This document shows positions 18,335 through 25,063 of a DNA stretch of 64,000 bases, one piece after another (the first letter of the stretch is position 1; each line of letters starts with the position of its first letter). The translations under genes and the position numbers were made by a program. The notes below the pieces were generated by a model. The model was given only the letters and a program-made list of their open reading frames with translations, made no database searches and had not been told where the DNA came from. The DNA is from Enterobacter asburiae (GTDB lineage: Bacteria > Pseudomonadota > Gammaproteobacteria > Enterobacterales > Enterobacteriaceae). The DNA lies in contig NZ_VRKN01000002.1 of assembly GCF_008080435.1 (NCBI RefSeq), positions 124,001 through 188,000 of the forward strand, written 5' to 3'.

Positions 18335-18897
18335 AGCCGCTATAGGTCTTTACATGAGCATGGCCTGTAGAGGTCATTCTTAGACACATCCTTTCGCACA
18401 CGTAAATGTCATCTATATGTTGCTCGCAACTATCAAAACCACTGGCAACATTCATTATTCTTATAAAGATTGCGCGATATCATGTTGCGCAATTCTGCCC
18501 TCCAGTTGAAGAAATCAGCACTCGATCAAATTTTGATTTTTTTTTCTTAATCATTGACATGTCTTCCAAGCCTTATGCTGTGTAGGGTTTTGCATTTTTA
18601 CCCTTTCACAACCTCAATTTAACGTCAAAATCAACCCTTGTGCTGAAAAGAATACTTACTAGAATACTCACCATGTAGTGTAAGTTTTTTATTCAAGCAC
18701 TACATATTGTATTCATGCTCAGATTATATGCATAAAAAAACCGGGCGCACGTATGTGAACCCGGTCTATGAAGCACGACCACCATGAGTCTGCAAACTCA
18801 TAACGATTGTTAGCCTCGACATCATTCTTGACGGTCTGATTGTGCCCGGCTTGGTTGGTTGTGTAAACCTTAAGTTAATACAGAAAAGGTATGACCA
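18335..18897. other. 560-bp intergenic region with hairpins
   Basis: No gene of credible size was seen. It contains an inverted repeat ATTGCGC..GCGCAAT (18469-18493), and the 8-bp inverted pair ATGTAGTG (18673-18680) and CACTACAT (18698-18705). The latter forms part of a 13-mer shared with 8590-8602. A leftward terminator lies at 18734-18765. The right part probably holds the promoter of the 304-aa gene. Confidence 0.5.
18734..18765 (-). terminator. Leftward terminator, possible end of a small RNA
   Basis: On the minus strand ACCGGG..CCCGGT is followed by TTTTTTT. No leftward gene of normal size precedes it. Just upstream is another hairpin, ATGAGT-TTGCAG-ACTCAT, so a small non-coding RNA starting near 18880 would end here. 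Confidence 0.7.
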
Positions 18898-19812
18898 ATG
18901 CTTATTCAGAAGAAACGTGTTAGAAACATTGATAACTACATTACTCCTTTTGATGGTAGAAGTGTTTTTATCGCTCATCCATTACCGAGCCAGCAAAAAA
19001 GTGAATTGATCGGGTTCACCTCCAGTCAGTCACTTGGTGAGGAGGTTCTTCCTCATATCGTTGGAGCAATATCTCGATTTAATGCCAACGGCAAATCCGT
19101 GCCTGATAAAACACTTCCAAAAGAAACAGCTTATCGTCAAGTCTCATGGACGTGGAAGAAATGGGCCGGAAAAGGACATACTGAAGAGACCACGGAAACA
19201 CGTGAAATTGAGTATCAGCGATATCAGAGGATTTTTACCCCTCCTCCGAGCATCGAGTTGAAAATTGTCGAAAACCTGAAAGGGGAAAAGCTGGTCATTT
19301 CTCCTAAATTGACTTTGCGTGATGAGAACAAAGCCTCGGTAACTCACTGCATTAATCTATTTTTGGAGATTTTCGGTAAGTGCGAAGTGGTTGACGAGAA
19401 GCTAGATACCATCATCACAAGTAAGTCTTTGAAACTAAATTGGAACCTTCTTCCACAGGGCCAATACCCTTGGAGTGCTATCGGTTCACAGATTCTCAAA
19501 GCGATTAATATCAGAGGAAAGGGAAATGCCGCTGTTGTTGAAGGCAGGCTGGAACTTGTAAATAGTAAAAAACCTGACCTTGTTGCTGTCGGAAGAGCTG
19601 GTTTTCAAGGCTACGTAGTATTTGGTTTTTCCAGTAAAAACACCTACATACTTGAAAGTTCTCAGAGTAATAATGCAACTTATATCTTTGATAACAACTG
19701 GCCTAACTTATCACAGCTTACAAAAGCTGAAATATTAGATGGTAACTTGCATCATGCCCGCGTTATCCATCGTCGAAGTTGGTCGGCTGATATTCTTAAA
19801 TATCTACCTTAA
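18898..19812 (+). CDS. 304-aa cargo protein of unknown function
   Basis: A soluble protein with no signal peptide, membrane segment or recognised catalytic motif. It has a Trp- and Lys-rich stretch at about residues 79-91 (RQVSWTWKKWAGKG) and alternating hydrophobic residues typical of beta structure in the C-terminal half. ATG 18898 is preceded by AAAAGG. It stands alone between the control region and the integrase, the slot where satellites and P2/P4-like prophages often carry anti-phage cargo. Function is unknown; the defence idea rests on position only. Confidence 0.7.
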   Translation: MLIQKKRVRNIDNYITPFDGRSVFIAHPLPSQQKSELIGFTSSQSLGEEVLPHIVGAISRFNANGKSVPDKTLPKETAYRQVSWTWKKWAGKGHTEETTETREIEYQRYQRIFTPPPSIELKIVENLKGEKLVISPKLTLRDENKASVTHCINLFLEIFGKCEVVDEKLDTIITSKSLKLNWNLLPQGQYPWSAIGSQILKAINIRGKGNAAVVEGRLELVNSKKPDLVAVGRAGFQGYVVFGFSSKNTYILESSQSNNATYIFDNNWPNLSQLTKAEILDGNLHHARVIHRRSWSADILKYLP

Positions 19813-19821
19813 AAACACATC

Positions 19822-19843
19822 TGCGGGGGATTTTTCCCCCGCA
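19822..19843 (+). terminator. Terminator-like hairpin after the 304-aa gene
   Basis: TGCGGGGG-ATTTTT-CCCCCGCA is a perfect stem starting nine bases after the stop codon. There is no T run after it, so it may act as an RNA-stabilising hairpin or a weak terminator. The rest of the gap to 20010 shows nothing notable. Confidence 0.5.
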
Positions 19844-20009
19844 TATTGACTACAGCAATAACAACAATTTAGCGCCGTGTAGGGCATACCAGCATAAATC
19901 GCCGAATGCGTATCATCATTTTCTTGTCAGTTAACATCTGTCTTATCATGTACCGATCATCTCTGGCTCGGTGAGCACCACGGCATAATCAGCCCCTTCA
20001 ATGGACTAA

Positions 20010-21368
20010 TTATGCTTCCCACGATAAGCCATCAATTACATAACAAATTGTTAATAAAGGGAACGTGTGTAGGTAGCGTCTAGTGATCCCTGAGCCGCTT
20101 TTCTCGTGGCCTACAGTCTGTTGTAAGTGCGCTAGGTTGCCAACCCAGCCAGCTAAACAGGTCGATATCATAGTGTGCCGGAATGAATGTACCAGTCGGC
20201 GTTGTCCATAATCATCAAGGTACGGAATACCAAGCTGATCTCGAACATCTGCTAAGACCTTGCCGATCTTCGGCATGTTTTTGCCAGATACAGGGGAGAA
20301 GATTTTCTCTTTCCACTGTCGATTAACGAAATCAAGAAAACCCCACTCGATCAGTTTGGGATGAATCACTACCTGCCTTGTAGCATTCTCTGTTTTGCCT
20401 TGCCCCCCTTCTGCGATCAGGAGATAGTGCCGCTGGCTATCTTCATCAAATTTGATCTGTGATTTCTCCAGCTTGGCGATCTCCCCTCTTCTGGCTCCCG
20501 TGTACGCCAACAACAAGGTGATCCATTTCTGCCAGCCATCAGGCTGCTTGAGCGCCCACCTTACAAACTTTCTCATTTCTGCTGCACTGTAAGCTCCAAA
20601 CCTCGCTTTCGACGGTGCGGCGACAACTCCATCAGTCGGAGACTTCTCCAGAATATCTTTATTGTCAGTCAGGAAGGTTTTGAACAACGATTTGTAAATC
20701 TTTAAATGCTTGTGGATAGACTCAGCGCCAACCAAATCTTCAGGTGGCACATCATCACACTCGATCAATTGCTGAACCGTCATTGACCGATAAGGCTGCA
20801 CTACACGCTTAGGCAAGTTTTCAACAACTTCCATCACCTGCTTGATGTCCTGCTTGGTTATCGTCATTACATCTGTTGATGCACCAAGGACAATGAACAT
20901 GACTTCCATAAAGCGCTCATTGGCCTGTGAAATTGCCTTCGTCCAGTTTTGGGCTTTCCCCTTTTTGTACATATTCCAAGCGCCAGCCAGTGTTAACACG
21001 TGTTCTGGTTGTGCTTCAATTTGTTCTTCCTCATCTACCGAAGGAGTGACAACCTCGCGGTCTTCATGAACAACTATCGGCTGAATATTGCGCCGCACAT
21101 CATTCAGAAATTGGTGCGCCAGCCATTGTTCATTCTGCTGCTTCAGACTATTGCCATACTCAGAAAGACGCTTACCGAAGTGATCCGGTTGGATGGTTCC
21201 ACGTTGAACCAGAGGAATTACAGGAGAAGCAAAAGACATGAGCAACTGCGCCTGGGTGTGGCTGTCAGTCTTTAACGACTTACGGAAAAACTTATTATCA
21301 TGCAGGCGAAAACGAACGTAATAAACCCCGTTACGTTTAATGGTGTGGCGTATGGTCTGGTGTCCCAT
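20010..21368 (-). CDS. int: Tyrosine recombinase (integrase) of the element
   Basis: A 452-aa phage-type integrase. An N-terminal arm-binding-like part (HTIKRNGVYYVRFRLHDNKF) is followed by a core-binding SAM-like domain and a C-terminal catalytic domain from about residue 265. The catalytic set is visible: Arg in TGARRGEI, His and Arg in HSFRHTMIS, His in VGHEKSGSG and Tyr in TRRYLHTF. ATG 21368 lies 88 bp from the att repeat, downstream of the displaced thiM promoter and a truncated TPP aptamer. No excisionase was recognised. Confidence 0.93.
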   Translation of the reverse strand: MGHQTIRHTIKRNGVYYVRFRLHDNKFFRKSLKTDSHTQAQLLMSFASPVIPLVQRGTIQPDHFGKRLSEYGNSLKQQNEQWLAHQFLNDVRRNIQPIVVHEDREVVTPSVDEEEQIEAQPEHVLTLAGAWNMYKKGKAQNWTKAISQANERFMEVMFIVLGASTDVMTITKQDIKQVMEVVENLPKRVVQPYRSMTVQQLIECDDVPPEDLVGAESIHKHLKIYKSLFKTFLTDNKDILEKSPTDGVVAAPSKARFGAYSAAEMRKFVRWALKQPDGWQKWITLLLAYTGARRGEIAKLEKSQIKFDEDSQRHYLLIAEGGQGKTENATRQVVIHPKLIEWGFLDFVNRQWKEKIFSPVSGKNMPKIGKVLADVRDQLGIPYLDDYGQRRLVHSFRHTMISTCLAGWVGNLAHLQQTVGHEKSGSGITRRYLHTFPLLTICYVIDGLSWEA

Positions 21369-21455
21369 TTCGTGAGCCTCGATGTGTTCGGCTAAACAAA
21401 ACGGTTCGAAAATCGCAGATAAGTCTTTGATTTATATCTTGGATAATCGCCAGGA

Positions 21456-21481
21456 CTACGCTGGCATTATCCAGATCAGGT
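21456..21481. other. attR (26-bp direct repeat)
   Basis: Identical to 7973-7998. Just inside the element the imperfect inverted repeat ATCTTGGATAATCGCCAG (21436-21453) faces CTGGCATTATCCAGAT (21461-21476) across the 7-base spacer GACTACG. This is the layout of a tyrosine-recombinase core site and places strand exchange at the left edge of the repeat. Confidence 0.82.
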
Positions 21482-21527
21482 GGTACGGGTATTTCTCAGC
21501 CCATCAGCGATGGGGCACCCCGAGTCA
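21456..21527 (-). promoter_or_regulatory. Truncated TPP aptamer upstream of int
   Basis: Reading leftward it has GACTCGGGGTGCCCC, a P3 stem CCCATC..GATGGG different from the thiM copy, CTGAGAAATACCCGTA, and ACCTGATCTGGATAATG. It ends at CCAGCGTAG, where AGGGAAGTC should follow but the sequence becomes TCCTGGCG. The P1 closing strand is therefore missing and P4 is compromised. A -10-like TATATA lies just upstream (about 21532-21537, minus strand). This probably is the original chromosomal leader, cut by integration. Confidence 0.75.
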
Positions 21528-21798
21528 AAGCTATATAAAACAATCATTTAAACAGAAAAATTGTAGCTGCTTAGTGTAACCGGGTGCATGGATCAGGCGC
21601 AAGGATTTTCGATTTATCACAGCAGTTATCACACCTTGAATAGCTTAATCACATAATGGATTCATGCACCATCTACCCGCTATGAGGACAACTAAACCCA
21701 AGTCTGCCGCTAGAAGAAAATTAGAGGTTTTGTGATGTGGCGTTTTCAATAAGAGAGCGTTAGCATCACCCAAAGCATCAAAAAAATGGTAATGATGA

Positions 21799-22239
21799 AT
21801 GCAAGAGTTATTCAAAGATGTAACCGTATCAATCATTGTTTCATGGTGGGGAGCGTTTGTAGCTACAGTATTAGCAATCATTAAGGTAATGGAAACCTTA
21901 CGTGATCGTACAAGAATAGACGTAGGAGCAAGTTTTACTACTAGTGTAAATGTTGGTCATGAAATCAGAATTCGTAACCTCTCACCAAGACCAGTAGTTT
22001 TAACTCATTGGGAAATTTATTATGCCTCTAAATGTTGGCATAAACTGGGTAGAAAGGATATTGAAACAAGGGAATTTGATACGTCAGATACTACACTATC
22101 ACCGTTTACAACTCACGCATTAGGCTTTAACGATAAAAGTTATTTTTCAATAACTCATAAAAAAATGCAATCAAAAGCTATCTATATAGAAATTTGTTTT
22201 GCAGGTAGGCGGCGTATCCGTAGAAAAATTTATGTGTAG
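21799..22239 (+). CDS. Membrane-anchored protein of unknown function
   Basis: A 146-aa protein with one N-terminal hydrophobic segment (about residues 9-29, including IIVSWWGAFVATVLAIIKV) and a soluble C-terminal part with beta-strand character (VGHEIRIRNLSPRPVVLTHW). No family was recognised. The start ATG 21799 lacks a strong ribosome binding site. The AT-rich base composition matches the following toxin genes rather than the chromosomal core. It lies just outside attR, so it belongs to the adjacent accessory region, not the satellite. Confidence 0.6.
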   Translation: MQELFKDVTVSIIVSWWGAFVATVLAIIKVMETLRDRTRIDVGASFTTSVNVGHEIRIRNLSPRPVVLTHWEIYYASKCWHKLGRKDIETREFDTSDTTLSPFTTHALGFNDKSYFSITHKKMQSKAIYIEICFAGRRRIRRKIYV

Positions 22240-22290
22240 TTTTTAAATCTACCAACACAAAAAAGGCTTACTATGAAAGTAAGCCTTACT

Positions 22291-23014
22291 TTACTTGAGA
22301 TTGTGTTTACGTAGGTTTGCATCTAATGAATTCTCTGTAGCTGTAACAAACATACAGGTGTCAGGAGAATAAACCTTTGCGTTAGGAATTCTAATATCTT
22401 TATCAAGATTATATTTGCATTTTTCTGTATTGTTGTACCATTCATCATAACCTGGAAGATTTTTAATATCATGATAAAAGTTTGGGTAATACAACCACCT
22501 TTCATATACTGAGCATTCACAATATCTAGGAAATTTCTGTAAGCTTTTTTATCTGCCACCCGTCTTAACATTTCTTTCCATATGGCATATTCTTTAACCA
22601 TTTTCCCTTTTACTTGCGATGGCAGTTCATTACCTTTTATCCCTATGCCGTATGCAGTGGGTTTCATTGGGTCTTTAACACCCTCTTGTTTGATAGCAGA
22701 AGATTGTACAGTTTTAGAATAGCCAGTTTCTAAAAACTCAATGGTGATATTTTTACGGTTGATGATATTTATAATTTTTTTTTACCAGAATTATGACCTT
22801 CAAGAATATCCCCAACATTTAACCTTGTATATTTTGATGTATTCCCATATTTAACTTTACTCTTAATTAGATTCTGAAATCGTGAAGATTTGCGATTACC
22901 TGTATTCATAAATTCAATAGTAATGTTTGAATGAGAATTAATCCCTAGTACTTTGAACAAACCATAATTATTACTTTCAAAGACATCACCAATTTTAAGA
23001 TCTTTAAATTCCAT
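22291..23014 (-). pseudogene. Frameshifted phage-type HNH/AP2-like endonuclease gene
   Basis: Three adjacent open pieces in different frames make one protein when joined. The first runs from ATG 23014 to a run of nine A residues (minus strand, about 22773-22781); one base more or two fewer would restore the frame. A second shift of one base lies near 22497. The joined product has repeated N-terminal units (EFMNTGNRKSSRFQNLIKS, then IEFLETG...) and a C-terminal part typical of phage HNH-type proteins (KEYAIWKEMLRR, KVYSPDTCMFV). Probably inactive. Confidence 0.75.
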
Positions 23015-23344
23015 TCAACACTTCCTTGTATTGCAGAAACAAAAAAGCCCCTTACATAGAGTTTCCTTTCCATGTTAAGGAGCTTCTTATAAAAACTTGT
23101 ATGATTCAAAAACTGCGCTTTTTCGCAGACAAAATAAACACCCCGATAGAATGAACAAACACAAGAAACATAATGATCTTTCCTTAGCGTTCCTTTACGC
23201 CCATTTCTTTATCGTTACTTCCATCATGCGGCGACATCACACATACAGTTAATAAATATTTTTACCGAATGCATTCACAATTTAAATAATTGACCACATA
23301 GCGAGCAATGCTAATATAACCTCTTAACATTGAGAGGGATCTAC

Positions 23345-24490
23345 ATGCACGATTTCAGATTATTGATGGTATGGGATGCGGCAAGGGAGCTTAGCCCGGA
23401 AGATTTCCAGTACATACTAAGGCCAGAAGTAGCTTTTGAAAGAGCCAGAATTTACTACGATCTTGATTCTGACAACTACTCTCACTTTAGCCTCCAACAA
23501 ATGCCAAAGCGGAAAATCGGATTTATCAATCCCTTTTCAGCTAAGTATGATCGTAAACGTAATGGTATATACGACAGTGCTTATGATCATACACAGCATA
23601 ATATAGATATTGGCTGGTTTCTTGGAATAGATGAATCTGAACAATGGGATTACTTGAAGCACCCATTTTATTTTGATGAGAAAGGTGATCTTATCTATGA
23701 CTGTTTTATGGAGCATTGGCATGAATGGTTTGAAATGGAAGTTAGGGATGCTTACCAAAAGTGCTTAGATAGCCATCAGGGAAGGAAGCCAGCACCAACA
23801 CAAAAAATTCATCCATCAGATGCCCCTATACAACATGCTCAAGCAGCTAAAGCAATTAATAGCAAAGCAGCAGGACGTTTATTAGCTGCTGGAGGTGTTT
23901 ATAATGGAAACGTTGAAGAATTCAGGAAAACAGCAGAGCAATTAGGCGGTGAGGCTGTTCAGGGTTATGATCAAGTATTAAATGAAAAAACAGCAGGTGC
24001 TGCTATAGCAGCGGCTTCTATTCTCTTGGCTAAAAGACCTAATGCTCAACTATATGAAGAAATGAATAGTTACTTAGGAAAGTTGAGAAGTGAAACTAAG
24101 TTGCTTGATGGATTAGAAATTAAGCAAATTAACTATGTCAGACGTGATCCTGCCGAAGCAGCAGTATTAAGACGAGAGTTTAATAGTTCTATCAGAAAAA
24201 GTTTCCTTAAAGACATTGCTGGTACACCGGAAGCTGCAAACAAGTTTAATCCATCAGATTTATTGCGTATGTCAGAAGGTGGTGTTCCTAGCGGTTGGAG
24301 CGTTCACCACAAGTTACCGCTAGATGATGGTGGTACTAACGCTTTTGATAACCTGTCATTGATTGAAAATGAGCCATTCCATAAAGTGCTTACCAATATG
24401 CAATCATCCGTAACAAGAGGTATGATAGCAGGTGATAGCAAAGTAACGCCGTGGGCTATGCCAACTGGTTCAATTTATCCGCTAAATTAA
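23345..24490 (+). CDS. HNH-type nuclease toxin
   Basis: A 381-aa protein. The C terminus (about residues 315-370) carries an HNH-like motif, GWSVHHKLPLDDGGTNAFDN followed by LSLIENEPFHK, as in bacteriocins and polymorphic toxins. The N-terminal 140 residues, rich in Trp, Tyr and Asp, are not recognised. An Ala-rich helical middle links them. ATG 23345 is preceded by GAGAGGGA. An immunity-like gene follows after 15 bp and an Hcp gene lies 2.8 kb downstream, so delivery by a type VI secretion system is likely but not shown. Confidence 0.75.
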   Translation: MHDFRLLMVWDAARELSPEDFQYILRPEVAFERARIYYDLDSDNYSHFSLQQMPKRKIGFINPFSAKYDRKRNGIYDSAYDHTQHNIDIGWFLGIDESEQWDYLKHPFYFDEKGDLIYDCFMEHWHEWFEMEVRDAYQKCLDSHQGRKPAPTQKIHPSDAPIQHAQAAKAINSKAAGRLLAAGGVYNGNVEEFRKTAEQLGGEAVQGYDQVLNEKTAGAAIAAASILLAKRPNAQLYEEMNSYLGKLRSETKLLDGLEIKQINYVRRDPAEAAVLRREFNSSIRKSFLKDIAGTPEAANKFNPSDLLRMSEGGVPSGWSVHHKLPLDDGGTNAFDNLSLIENEPFHKVLTNMQSSVTRGMIAGDSKVTPWAMPTGSIYPLN

Positions 24491-24505
24491 TTATTAGGAA
24501 TTAAA

Positions 24506-25006
24506 ATGAGTAATAATATTAGTGAAATCCTGAATGACTTAAAAAGTAAAATGACCAATTGGAAATATCCAATAGAAGTTCCTATCACAGACCAATACAT
24601 TCAGAGTATAACTAAGCGAAAATCAACTTCTAGCTTAAGCCCAATGCTTGAAAAGATAGGTGATGAAGTTTGTCTATTATTCGTAAATCAGCCTGATTAT
24701 GTTACGTTCTTAGAAACAATGGATGGATTTGAATTTGATGGTCTGATTTTGTTTAGCCTATCCATTCCAGAGCCATTAGTCAGGAACTTTTTTGTGATGA
24801 ATGATTTTTACAGGGATAACAATGATTTCATTAATCCTGATTTAAGTGAGCGATTAGTTATTGGCAATGACAGCACCTCTATATTCACCTACGACAATAA
24901 AACAAATCTTTTTGAAATTAGAGATAATGTAGGTACTGAAAATGTCTTTGGTTCATTCTCGAATTTTGCAGATTTTCTATCAGAAATATTAGATACAGTA
25001 ATTTAA
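24506..25006 (+). CDS. SUKH-type (SMI1/KNR4-like) immunity protein
   Basis: A 166-aa acidic protein directly downstream of the HNH toxin. Its makeup, with MDGFEFDGLILFSL, a run rich in Asp and Asn, and a terminal FGSFSNFADFLSEIL, is that of the SUKH superfamily or related YrhA-like immunity proteins that protect against nuclease toxins. Placement one gene after an HNH toxin supports the role. AGGAAT precedes ATG 24506. The pairing is inferred from adjacency. Confidence 0.65.
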   Translation: MSNNISEILNDLKSKMTNWKYPIEVPITDQYIQSITKRKSTSSLSPMLEKIGDEVCLLFVNQPDYVTFLETMDGFEFDGLILFSLSIPEPLVRNFFVMNDFYRDNNDFINPDLSERLVIGNDSTSIFTYDNKTNLFEIRDNVGTENVFGSFSNFADFLSEILDTVI

Positions 25007-25011
25007 ATTGC

Positions 25012-25032
25012 GGGGGAGTTAGAATGCTCCTT
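25012..25032 (+). terminator. Short hairpin between modules
   Basis: GGAG..CTCC lies six bases after the immunity gene stop and is followed by TTCTACTT. It shares GGGGAG(T/C)TA and AATGCTCCTT with the hairpin at 26827-26848. Confidence 0.45.
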
Positions 25033-25063
25033 CTACTTATTATTATTTGGCTAAGGAGTCATT

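Larger units (their letters stand above)
7973..21481. mobile_element. Integrated phage-satellite-like element, about 13.5 kb
   Basis: It is bounded by a 26-bp direct repeat (7973-7998 and 21456-21481) lying inside TPP-aptamer sequence, with a tyrosine recombinase gene at the right end. The interior carries a leftward gene series with capsid, decoration and tape-measure-like genes, small DNA-binding proteins, a putative initiator, a palindromic iteron array and cargo genes. No terminase, portal, tail-tube, fibre, lysis or transposase gene is visible. A degraded prophage is possible, but the ORFs are intact and tightly spaced, which favours a maintained satellite or phage-plasmid-like element. 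Confidence 0.8.

Noticed and set aside
18766-18978. 70-aa leftward frame
   Set aside because: It overlaps the start of the 304-aa gene and ends in the candidate small RNA; no ribosome binding site.
7973-21481. tRNA-gene attachment site
   Set aside because: No tRNA or tmRNA sequence lies at either end; the repeat is within TPP-aptamer DNA.
21456-21527. Second functional TPP riboswitch controlling int
   Set aside because: The closing strands of P1 and P4 are absent, so a normal TPP switch cannot form as read; kept only as a truncated aptamer.
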